Source: Polaromonas sp. (lineage in GTDB: Bacteria > Pseudomonadota > Gammaproteobacteria > Burkholderiales > Burkholderiaceae_C). From it: DNA of 13,639 nt. The DNA lies in NCBI GenBank assembly GCA_013205645.1, contig JABMMH010000073.1, positions 1 through 13,639 on the forward strand, in the 5' to 3' direction. Below, piece by piece: positions 1 to 5,238 of this stretch; the first letter of the stretch is position 1; every line of letters begins with the position of its first letter. The position numbers and the translations under genes are program-made. The notes beneath the pieces are model-generated. The model saw nothing but the letters and a program-made list of their open reading frames with translations. It was not told the origin of the DNA and ran no database searches.

Positions 1-2592
1 AGGCGGCACGCGTCATACCACTCGCCCTCTTGGGCAAAGCTCACCATGCCCTGCTGCATCCGGCCCTGGAGCGGGCGCGCCCGGGCCAGCTTGTCGCTGA
101 TGGGCTTGAGGACGGTGAGCGGGGGGTAGAAGCTGGTCTCTCTCATTCTTTTTTTCAGTAGAGATTCGATAGCGCGGTAGATTTGGCCGTCCTCAAAGCC
201 AAGCTGCATGCCGGGACTATACCATTTCTTACTTAGACCTAAGATTGCCTCGACGATGAAAAACGCGTCGCCGGACTTAAAGCGCAGCTGCTCGGCGACG
301 TGCAGCACGTCGTCCTCGTCCTGCAGCAGCACGGTGCCGACGGTGTAGTCGTTGAGCTTTTTCTCGCTGATGGCGAAGTCCCAGGCGATGAACACGTTGG
401 AGCGGCGCAGGGGCGGGAGCTGGCCGCGACGGAAGTGCTCTTTGAGAAAGTACGCGCCGTCGTCGGGCACCGGGTTCTGCTGGTACAGCGCGCTCCAAAA
501 CCGGGGGCTGATCGTGCGCTTGATCTGGTTGAGGGCATCAATGTTGTAGCGCGCGGGGTGTAGGGCTTCGCCTTTGTTCCTGAGCAGTCGGCCATTGGCT
601 GGGGCCGCGTCGACGATCAGGTCTGAGTCGTAGTCCAGGTATTCGTCGTGCTCGGAGATGGCTGGGTACTTGACGACCACGAACTGATCAGCATGAGGGT
701 CTGCCGCCATGGCGACTTGCAGCCTGCCGGCCAGGTCGTCGTCGTGCCAGAAAGTCTGCACACAGAGTACGCCGCCGCCTGGGGCGAGCCGGGTATAGGC
801 AGTCGACCCGTACCAGTCCCAGAGCTTCTCGCGCGTGTCAGCGCTGTCGGCCTCCTCCGCGTTCTTGAGAGGATCATCAATAATGAGGATGTGGCAGTTA
901 TGTGCCAGCACCCCATCAGCGAAGAAGTTCCCCGTGCTGGTCTGGATGTCTACGACAACGTGCGGCTCGTCGCCAGTTCGCTGAACATGCGTTGCCAGTA
1001 ACTGCGCTGTGCATCCGGCATGGCGTGATATTGCTCGTGCGCCGCCCTCGACAACGTGATCAGGTTGCCCAGCCTGTTGTTTTCCGGGTTGTGGTCGATG
1101 TGGTGAACTTCCAACGCCCGCTTGCCCCCCGTCATGGCGCATGTCTGGCCATCCCGCACCAGCACCTGCGGCTTCAGGCGCAGGTAGGCACCGTTGTAGG
1201 CTTTGTCGTGCCCAGTCGCGGATGTGTTCGATCCACGCCTGTGCGCGTCGTAGCATGTGCGCCCGCAGTACACCTTCTGATCTTTGTTGGTCAGGGCTGC
1301 GCCGCAGTGCGCGCATTCCCCCCGGTCCTTCGGCTGCTTGCGGAACTCCACCGCGCACTCCCTGGAGCAGAACGTGTGGGCGTACTTTCGGGCCTTCTTC
1401 GCGGCTTCCCCGGCCGGCAGGCTGAATACTTTGTGGCACTGCTCGCATGTCGTCTCGACCGCCGAGCTGCGCGATTGCTGGTAGCACGTCACGCACGTTA
1501 ACGCATGCGCCGCTTTCTGTGCCCCACATTGAGGGCACACCCGTGGGTTCGTCATGCGCGGGTGCCGGATCAGGCTGCATGCCATGCACTCTTTTGAGTT
1601 GCGAGATTTCGGTCCAGCGCAGGACGGGCAGACCGTCGCGCTCGAGGCTTTCAGCGGGGTGGTATCGCCCCGAGGCAGGCGAGTAGAGGGGGTGGTCGTT
1701 GGTACAGCGAACCCCGCTGTACGTGGCTGTGCCTGCGGCGTGGCGCGCGGCATGGATGGCGAGGACGGGCGCGAAGACTGGCTGCTCGGTTTCATGATCG
1801 TATGCGAGGACATGATCCCCGACCTGGAGTTGACTCATGGGGAGTATACCTCGGCGGGTGCTAACGGAGGTGTCAAGAGAAAAACAGCCTTTTCCAGTGA
1901 TGCCGCCCCCAACGCCGGCAGCAACGTAGCCGCCCCGCGTGCCGTCGATGCTCCACTCCTCGGCGCTCTGGTTGTTGGGGTTTAGCCGGATGTCAAACAC
2001 CGGGTGAAACGCCGGGTCCTCCAGCACCTCCTTGACCTTCTTGCTAAAGGACATGGCCAGGGACACGTTGTACGAGCAGGCAATGATCTCGTGGTCGGGG
2101 TTGCGCCCCATGTGCCAAGGCGGAAACGATCGGCTTGTCAGCTCGCTCTTACCGCTTCGCGGGGGCATGAGCAGCATCAGGCGCGGGGACAGGCCTGCTG
2201 CCACGTCGTCGCTGAACTTCTCCAAGCGCCGGCAGATGTCCTCGTGGACCCAGCCCGCGTTGTAGCGCGGGTTGATCCGCTGCACGAACGGCAGCAGACG
2301 CCGACGGCTCAGGATGCGGCTGGCCAGCTCGACCTGCGGGTCAGGGCGGGAAGCGGGCGGCGTTGGTGTGGGCGCGCTGGCGGTTGAGAGCGTACCAGCC
2401 GGCGTCGTACTTTTCAGGGTGGCTGCCGCGCTTTTTGCGGTAGGCGGCGGAGAAGACGTCGACTTCGTCTGTCGGGTAGCCGGCTTTTTGGAGCCGGGTG
2501 ATCTGGACGTTGTGGTCGCTGTCGAGGATCTGGCCGAGGAGCCTTTGGGCGAGGTTTTTGTACTCATAGCCATCAGACCCCAGGATCGTCAT
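1..2592 (-). CDS. terL: Terminase large subunit (TerL), C-terminus cut by window; intein-containing; needs a +1 shift
   Basis: TerL is the ATP-driven motor and nuclease that packages phage DNA into proheads. Read leftward: an N-terminal segment (2592-2344), then after a +1 step at CCC-TGA-C the ATPase frame from GAC (2342-2340) open to the window edge. Walker A is MPPRSGKSE (about 2170-2143). The Walker B region reads GGGITGKG, then the intein, then CHILIIDDPLKNAEEAD. The coupling region has GGGVLCVQTFWHDDD. The nuclease domain shows FIAWDFAISEKKLNDYTVG (first acidic residue), GFEDGQ (second) and SDKLARARPLQGRM. Without the intein about 533 residues are present, near full TerL length. If no frameshift occurs, the only in-frame ATG starts are 2573 and 2567, which give a Ser/Thr/Pro-rich N-terminus that looks like an out-of-frame shadow. 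Identity as TerL is secure; the N-terminal structure is inferred. Confidence 0.93.
897..1886 (-). mobile_element. Intein in TerL (330 codons) inserted just before Walker B
   Basis: This is an in-frame protein-splicing element. It begins with Cys1 in CFSLDTSV (block A, 1886-1863), has VGDHVLAYD at residues 22-30 and the TxxH motif TNDH at residues 62-65 (VRCTNDHPLY). It ends with a block F segment (DIQTSTGNFFADGVLAHN, residues 313-330) and the His-Asn pair, with Cys as the first extein residue. Splicing would restore GKG-CHILIIDDP. The same frame is open from start to end, but about 200 central codons have no recognisable domain, because that DNA encodes an HNH endonuclease in the +1 frame. 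The block set (Cys1, TxxH, HN, Cys+1) is what an active class 1 intein needs. Splicing itself is inference. Confidence 0.93.
950..1555 (-). CDS. HNH homing endonuclease with zinc ribbons, nested out of frame in the TerL intein
   Basis: This is a likely site-specific DNA endonuclease that mobilises the intein. From ATG 1555 it has 201 residues. Cys pairs: CPQC/CVTC (7-10, 21-24), CEQC (37-40) with a later CSREC pair, and CAHC with a later YCGRTC pair; each looks like a zinc ribbon. The HNH core EVHHIDHN...RLGNLITLS..H follows at about 149-173. It ends at TAG 952-950, overlapping the start of intein block F. The frame is +1 relative to intein/TerL. The true start is uncertain: the same frame is open back to ATG 1813, and an extra ribbon (CPSCAGPK...CMAC, about 1636-1582) lies upstream of ATG 1555, so the product may start earlier or arise by frameshift. 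No strong ribosome binding site precedes 1555. Confidence 0.85.
   Translation of the reverse strand: MTNPRVCPQCGAQKAAHALTCVTCYQQSRSSAVETTCEQCHKVFSLPAGEAAKKARKYAHTFCSRECAVEFRKQPKDRGECAHCGAALTNKDQKVYCGRTCYDAHRRGSNTSATGHDKAYNGAYLRLKPQVLVRDGQTCAMTGGKRALEVHHIDHNPENNRLGNLITLSRAAHEQYHAMPDAQRSYWQRMFSELATSRTLS
2340..2346 (-). promoter_or_regulatory. Candidate +1 frameshift site CCC-TGA-C at the TerL junction
   Basis: On the minus strand the 83-residue frame ends CCG-CCC-TGA, followed by C. Skipping the T gives GAC CCG CAG and enters the open TerL frame. A slippery P-site codon before a UGA in the weak UGA-C context is the logic of the prfB +1 site (CUU-UGA-C). No strong downstream structure is obvious; there is only a 4-bp GACC/GGTC hairpin beginning inside the stop. 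A one-base sequencing or assembly insertion would look the same. Confidence 0.5.
2341..2592 (-). CDS. 83-residue zero-frame product; probable TerL N-terminal segment
   Basis: ATG at 2592 has an AAGG ribosome binding site five bases upstream and overlaps the end of the preceding 56-residue gene by 20 bases. The frame has clear coding character (GC-rich third positions) and encodes a charged, helical-looking protein ending in ARFPP at CCC-TGA. The TerL ATPase frame has no start codon near this stop, and the residues after a +1 step (DPQVELASRILSRRRLL) read naturally as a continuation. It may therefore be the N-terminal segment of TerL joined by frameshifting, a separate small packaging protein, or a gene split by a one-base error. 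No independent family was recognised. Confidence 0.72.
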   Translation of the reverse strand: MTILGSDGYEYKNLAQRLLGQILDSDHNVQITRLQKAGYPTDEVDVFSAAYRKKRGSHPEKYDAGWYALNRQRAHTNAARFPP

Positions 2593-2743
2593 ACATGCCT
2601 TGGAGCTGCGCGATGAAGTCCAGTGCGGCCAGGGCGCTTTCAAAGTCACGGTGCTCGCGGGCGACGTCCGAGATTTCCAGCGCCTGCTTGCACAGCAGCG
2701 CGCGCGGGATAACCACGGAAGGCAGGACAGGGGGCTTGGTCAT
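2573..2743 (-). CDS. Small packaging-block protein, 56 residues, unknown function
   Basis: ATG at 2743 overlaps the TGA stop of the small terminase gene as ATGA, so it is probably translationally coupled. The protein is a short helical-looking polypeptide (KQALEISDVAREHRDFES...LDFIAQLQGMY) with no signal peptide or membrane segment. Its stop lies inside the 83-residue ORF that leads into TerL. The tight overlaps on both sides support a real gene. No family was recognised; its place between TerS and TerL suggests a packaging accessory role, which is inference from position only. Confidence 0.72.
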   Translation of the reverse strand: MTKPPVLPSVVIPRALLCKQALEISDVAREHRDFESALAALDFIAQLQGMYDDPGV

Positions 2744-3285
2744 GAGGGTGTTCCCGAAGTGATGAGTTTGAGGAGTTCTGCGTCGCTCATGGAGTTGAGC
2801 TTGTCGATCACGATGTTGCCGGTGATGTCGACTTTCATGCGGTGTTCGACCGGCGCGAAATAGCCGCACATCTGGCCCACGGTCTTCCAGCCGCTGACCA
2901 TGGTGGCCGGCTCGCTCATGAGCTTGGCCATCTCGACCGCCTCCATCAGCCCAGCCATGACTTTTTCGCGGCTCATCTCGGCCGAGGCTTCGTACTTGGC
3001 TTCGTACTGCGCCTTGAGCGCCAGGATGTTGGGCTGGCGCACCAGGCGGTAACCCAGGCCGGTGCCTTTTTCGGAGTACCCGGCGCGCAGCATGGCGCTG
3101 GTGATGGAGTCGCCCTTGGCCCAGTGCTCGACGAACAGTCGCTGCTGCTCGGTCAGGGGCTTGTCGACATCGATCTCGGCGGCGTTGGCTGCGCTCGTGG
3201 TCGATTTGCCACGGGCGCGGACGACATTGACACCACGTTCGCCGCCGTGGGGCTTGAGGTGCGAGATCTTTTTGGTCGTGGCCAT
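2740..3285 (-). CDS. terS: Terminase small subunit (TerS)
   Basis: TerS recognises the phage packaging site and hands DNA to TerL. The 181-residue protein has a basic N-terminal tail (ATTKKISHLKPHGGERG), then a helix-turn-helix typical of the Terminase_2-like family: LTEQQRLFVEHWAKGDSI followed by SAMLRAGYSEKGT. A helical oligomerisation segment (about 95-135) and a C-terminal part ending AELLKLITSGTPS follow, the latter possibly contacting TerL. It is the first gene of the leftward block, directly upstream of the 56-residue gene and TerL. ATG 3285 gives the normal family length; its ribosome binding site is not strong. The region upstream (3286-3619) is a candidate packaging site and promoter. 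Confidence 0.87.
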   Translation of the reverse strand: MATTKKISHLKPHGGERGVNVVRARGKSTTSAANAAEIDVDKPLTEQQRLFVEHWAKGDSITSAMLRAGYSEKGTGLGYRLVRQPNILALKAQYEAKYEASAEMSREKVMAGLMEAVEMAKLMSEPATMVSGWKTVGQMCGYFAPVEHRMKVDITGNIVIDKLNSMSDAELLKLITSGTPS

Positions 3286-3337
3286 TTGGTGGCATTCTAA
3301 CTTAGAGGTTAGGTATGCGGCGGCTTGGGGCTGGGTG

Positions 3338-3355
3338 AATTTTTTCTAAAAAATT
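3338..3355. repeat. AT-rich perfect dyad AATTTTTT-CT-AAAAAATT
   Basis: This is an 8-bp perfect inverted repeat with a 2-base spacer. It overlaps a second palindrome TCTAAA-AAA-TTTAGA (3345-3359) and lies 53 bases upstream of terS. It could be an operator, a bent-DNA promoter element or part of a packaging site. Confidence 0.5.
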
Positions 3356-3440
3356 TAGAGATTTGGCTGCGTGGGTCCCTTATCCCCCCGGCACAAAGAC
3401 GCTCCCCACTTCGGATTCGGTTTCCAGCTCACCGACTAGG

Positions 3441-3456
3441 GGACCCTAAAGGGTCC
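3441..3456. repeat. Hairpin GGACCC-TAAA-GGGTCC
   Basis: A 6-bp perfect stem with a 4-base loop, extendable by a G-U and a G-C pair. A related GGGTCCC block occurs 65-70 bases upstream (about 3373-3379). There is no T-run, so a simple terminator is unlikely. Regulatory or packaging-site roles are possible. Confidence 0.4.
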
Positions 3457-3533
3457 TCACTACGCAGCACACCACGTACCTGCACACCGCACGCTAAGAC
3501 GCGCCGCACCCAGCACTGCGCTCGTTCACATCA

Positions 3534-3553
3534 AGCCCCTCTAGCGAGTGGCT
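3534..3553 (+). terminator. Terminator-like hairpin, TAGC-loop family, copy 1
   Basis: AGCCCCTC-TAGC-GAGTGGCT forms an 8-bp stem with one mismatch, followed by TTGTGCTCAG. It belongs to the same family as the hairpins at 3836-3855 and 5596-5615, which share stem, loop and the CTTTGTGCT flank. Confidence 0.5.
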
Positions 3554-3563
3554 TTGTGCTCAG

Positions 3564-3606
3564 CTATGTGAGGTAGGCAAGGCATCCCGCCGTGCGCCTC
3601 ACATAG
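3564..3606 (+). promoter_or_regulatory. Leader stem upstream of the zinc-ribbon gene
   Basis: CTATGTGAGG (3564-3573) pairs perfectly with CCTCACATAG (3597-3606). The stem ends four bases before the GGAG ribosome binding site of the gene at 3620. It may control translation or mRNA stability. Confidence 0.45.
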
Positions 3607-3619
3607 ATTGGAGTACGAC

Positions 3620-3829
3620 ATGTACGACTGCTACTGCTCAGACTGCGGCGAATACACCACCCAACGTGGGGCGTTCGGCGAAGTCATCTGCGGTGAGTGC
3701 TGGGAAGCACAAGACCGCGCCGTCGAGGCATCCGAGCGCCGCACGGCGAATCGGTTCGGCTACGACCAAGCGTACTACCAGCGTCTCGGCGCTGCGGAGG
3801 CTTTGGCTAGGGCCAAGTCCAAGGCCTGA
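3620..3829 (+). CDS. Small zinc-ribbon protein, 69 residues
   Basis: First gene of the rightward early-type block. ATG 3620 is chosen over an upstream TTG at 3608 because the GGAG ribosome binding site (3610-3613) is correctly spaced for the ATG. The N-terminus carries a CxxC pair (YCSDCGEY) and, 13 residues later, a second pair (VICGECWE), a probable single zinc ribbon. The C-terminal half is charged and ends ALARAKSKA. It could bind nucleic acid or a host protein; the specific role is unknown. Its 3' end (AAGGCCTGAAATACCA) closely matches the 3' end of the next gene. Confidence 0.8.
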   Translation: MYDCYCSDCGEYTTQRGAFGEVICGECWEAQDRAVEASERRTANRFGYDQAYYQRLGAAEALARAKSKA

Positions 3830-3835
3830 AATACC

Positions 3836-3855
3836 AGCCCCACTAGCGTGGGGCT
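3836..3855 (+). terminator. Terminator-like hairpin, TAGC-loop family, copy 2
   Basis: AGCCCCAC-TAGC-GTGGGGCT is a perfect 8-bp stem followed by TTCAGTTCATTTT. It starts a few bases after the zinc-ribbon gene stop, as expected for an intrinsic terminator or attenuator. Confidence 0.65.
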
Positions 3856-3870
3856 TTCAGTTCATTTTCC

Positions 3871-3906
3871 GAGGTAGGTAGGCAGTGCGTTGTGCGCTGT
3901 CGCCTC
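3871..3906 (+). promoter_or_regulatory. Second GAGGTAGG leader hairpin
   Basis: GAGG (3871-3874) pairs with CCTC (3903-3906), enclosing an inner CAGTGCG/TGCGCTG stem. The GAGGTAGG sequence is shared with the leader at 3570-3577. It lies just before the AGGAG ribosome binding site of the 3928 gene. Confidence 0.4.
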
Positions 3907-3927
3907 TTCATCACACAGGAGTTAGTC

Positions 3928-4260
3928 ATGGCTACAGCATTGAGCGTTGGTACGAAGGTCGGTTCAGTCGCAGGCAAATTGGGTGCGTTCGCGTGGAGCA
4001 CGACGTGCCGCGTCGCATCGGCCACCGGCGAACTTGGCGAAGGCTTCATTGCCGGCGCAGACGCCGGCTGGGACGCGCAGATGGTTATCGAAGAGCAGAA
4101 AGTCGCTGCGGCGCAGGTCAAGAAAGACGCCGTGCGCGCAGCAATGCTCGCACGCCGCGAGGCCGCCGCGCCCTTGGGGCTGGCCCCGGCAGTTGACATG
4201 GTCGCACTCGCGGCCCTGCTCGCTGCACATCAGGCCAAGGCTCCCAAGGCCAAGGCCTAA
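3928..4260 (+). CDS. Alanine-rich small protein, 110 residues, unknown function
   Basis: ATG 3928 has a well-placed AGGAG (3917-3921). The protein begins ATALSVGTKVGSVAGKLGAF, continues with a Gly/Ala-rich segment (GEGFIAGADAGWDAQM) and a charged helical stretch (IEEQKVAAAQVKKDAVRAA), and ends KAPKAKA. A weak amphipathic or membrane-associating N-terminus is possible, but no clear transmembrane helix is seen. The family was not recognised. It sits between two hairpins in a cassette-like run of small genes, which suggests early host-takeover genes. Confidence 0.72.
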   Translation: MATALSVGTKVGSVAGKLGAFAWSTTCRVASATGELGEGFIAGADAGWDAQMVIEEQKVAAAQVKKDAVRAAMLARREAAAPLGLAPAVDMVALAALLAAHQAKAPKAKA

Positions 4261-4269
4261 ATACCAAAC

Positions 4270-4290
4270 GCCGGGGCTGAACGCCTCGGC
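4270..4290 (+). terminator. Hairpin GCCGGGGC-TGAAC-GCCTCGGC
   Basis: An 8-bp stem with one G-U pair, 10 bases after the stop of the 3928 gene. It is followed by ACTTAGTTAG rather than a clean T-run, so it may be a weak terminator or an mRNA-stabilising stem. Confidence 0.45.
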
Positions 4291-4320
4291 ACTTAGTTAG
4301 CAAATCAAAGGACAAATATC

Positions 4321-4719
4321 ATGGCAAAGACCGTCAAAGAACTCAGCTCGCTCGTCGAGCAACTCGTCGAGAAGTGCAACGAGCTCGAGCAGCGCAGCAG
4401 CAACTTTGCTGCGCGCATCAACGCGCTGAACCGCGCTAGTCGCGACGAGATCCGCGCACTGCGCGACGAACTGGCCCAAGTCAAAGGCCAGCGCATGAAC
4501 ACGCGCATCGAGCCGCTCCCGGTCGCACTGCCGCGCATCACCGCGCAGGCTTGGGCCGAAGCGATGAAAGCGCTCAACGCCAAGCCCGGCGAAGAGCGCT
4601 CGTTCTACCCGCCTGCCGAAGTGCGCGGGATGGCGCTTCACCTCGCCACCGTCGCCGCTGCCCGTGCCGACGAGCACGCCGACGCGAAGGAACTCAGTGT
4701 CGAAGACGCACTGCTTTGA
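4321..4719 (+). CDS. Coiled-coil-like protein, zero-frame product, 132 residues
   Basis: ATG 4321 follows AAAGGA (4307-4312). The N-terminal 60 residues look helical with heptad-like hydrophobics (VKELSSLVEQLVEKCNELEQ, then a second charged helix to QVKGQ), consistent with a coiled coil. The remainder includes ITAQAWAEAMKALNAKPGEE and an acidic Asp/Glu/Ala-rich end SVEDALL. The stop is CTT-TGA. A long +1 extension follows, so this is probably the short form of a two-product gene. No family was recognised. Confidence 0.78.
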   Translation: MAKTVKELSSLVEQLVEKCNELEQRSSNFAARINALNRASRDEIRALRDELAQVKGQRMNTRIEPLPVALPRITAQAWAEAMKALNAKPGEERSFYPPAEVRGMALHLATVAAARADEHADAKELSVEDALL

Positions 4720-4909
4720 GCTATCTGCGCCCGCGAAAGCGGGTGCGGGGGCGGGAGCGGATTCGGGCGCGGGGATCGGCGCTTTATGGGCAACGTCGGG
4801 CTTCGACCTATGGGCGAAGCACTCCGGGGCTGCGTCCTATGGGCTCAGTCCTATGGGCGAAAACACTTGGGGCTGGGCACTGGACACGCAGTACCGTGCT
4901 ATCAAATAA
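4321..4909 (+). CDS. Predicted +1 frameshift product of the 4321 gene, 195 residues
   Basis: If the ribosome slips +1 at CTT-TGA (4714-4719), translation continues GAG CTA TCT and adds 63 residues: a Gly/Ala linker (APAKAGAGAGADSGAGIGAL) and an aromatic C-terminal tail (SGFDLWAKHSGAASYG, then ENTWGWALDTQYRAIK). It ends at TAA 4907-4909, immediately overlapping the AAGGAG of the next gene. The extension has no plausible start codon of its own; a GTG at 4664 lies inside the upstream gene. Short-form/long-form pairs are known for other phage frameshift genes. The extension is inferred from open frame, composition and the recoding signal. Confidence 0.6.
4714..4774 (+). promoter_or_regulatory. 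Candidate +1 recoding signal: CTT-TGA, GAAA-capped stem and G-rich tract
   Basis: CTT-TGA (4714-4719) is the same codon-stop pair used for +1 shifting in bacterial prfB, though here followed by G, not C. Seven bases after the stop is a stem GCGCCCGC-GAAA-GCGGGTGC (4727-4746; 8 bp with one G-U, GNRA loop). G-tracts of three or more at 4741-4743, 4747-4751, 4753-4755, 4765-4767 and 4771-4774 could form an RNA quadruplex. No prfB-like ribosome-binding sequence lies just upstream of the site. Confidence 0.6.
4785..4858 (+). repeat. Four TATGGGC repeats
   Basis: TATGGGC occurs at 4785-4791, 4809-4815, 4838-4844 and 4852-4858; the last two extend to TCCTATGGGC. The copies fall in different codon phases of the +1 extension (LWA, LWA, SYG, PMG), so protein repetition alone does not explain them. 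Confidence 0.55.
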
Positions 4910-4918
4910 GGAGCAACC

Positions 4919-5227
4919 ATGATCGAAGCAGTTATCTTTTTCGGGATCATCAACGTAGTGTTCGAGTTCGTCGTACTCGCACTGGTGCCGCCTCGTGCTC
5001 GGCTCCGACTACTGGGCAACAAAAAGCAACAGCTCGTGCTGCACGTAGTAGTCATGTGCTTCATGCTGCGCGTGCACTGGGGCACGCTAATCGGCTCAAT
5101 GAGCGCGTTTCTCAGCTTTTGCTTGTCAATGCTGACGATCAGCCTCGCGCGCAACGTGTTCGGGTACATCAAAGACGAGGTTTATCACCGCAGACTTATT
5201 GGCTACACCGTAGCCGAACTGAAATAA
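4919..5227 (+). CDS. Small inner-membrane protein, 102 residues
   Basis: ATG 4919 has a strong AAGGAG (4908-4913) that overlaps the stop of the +1 extension upstream. Hydrophobic segments: about residues 3-23 (VIFFGIINVVFEFVVLALV), 38-50 (QQLVLHVVVMCFML) and 55-76 (GTLIGSMSAFLSFCLSMLTI), with a basic loop PRARLRLLGNKK between the first two, predicting two or three transmembrane helices. The C-terminal tail is polar. The family was not recognised. Early phage membrane proteins can alter host membrane function or exclude other phages, but nothing here specifies which. Confidence 0.78.
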   Translation: MIEAVIFFGIINVVFEFVVLALVPPRARLRLLGNKKQQLVLHVVVMCFMLRVHWGTLIGSMSAFLSFCLSMLTISLARNVFGYIKDEVYHRRLIGYTVAELK

Positions 5228-5238
5228 AGGAATTTGAC

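Larger units (their letters stand above)
3286..3619. other. Divergent intergenic region between packaging and early genes
   Basis: There is no convincing gene in these 334 bases. An 83-codon open frame at 3325-3576 is low-complexity, lacks a ribosome binding site and is not believed. Contents include CTAAC/GTTAG inverted repeats (3297-3312), an AT-rich dyad (3338-3355), a GGACCC/GGGTCC hairpin (3441-3456), a terminator-like hairpin (3534-3553) and a 10-bp leader stem (3564-3606). It probably holds divergent promoters and may hold the packaging site beside terS. No clear -35/-10 pair was found. Confidence 0.55.

Noticed and set aside
232..243. Palindrome CTTAG-AC-CTAAG inside TerL
   Set aside because: Short and within well-conserved coding sequence; likely chance.
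902..1501. 199-codon plus-strand open frame opposite the intein
   Set aside because: It is antisense to two better-supported frames, has no motif or ribosome binding site, and is a shadow of GC-rich coding DNA.
2344..2573. TerL start at ATG 2573 giving a Ser/Thr/Pro-rich N-terminus
   Set aside because: The same bases have much better coding character in the 83-residue frame; the extension looks like an out-of-frame reading. Kept only as an alternative.
3325..3576. 83-codon ORF in the divergent intergenic region
   Set aside because: Arg/Pro/Ser-rich shadow-like composition, no ribosome binding site, and it runs through several hairpins.
3608..3619. TTG start for the zinc-ribbon gene
   Set aside because: GGAG lies inside this extension and is correctly spaced for ATG 3620.
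4786..5238. Long upstream extension of the 5239 gene
   Set aside because: It overlaps the +1 extension and the whole membrane protein gene in another frame; ATG 5239 has its own AAAGGA.
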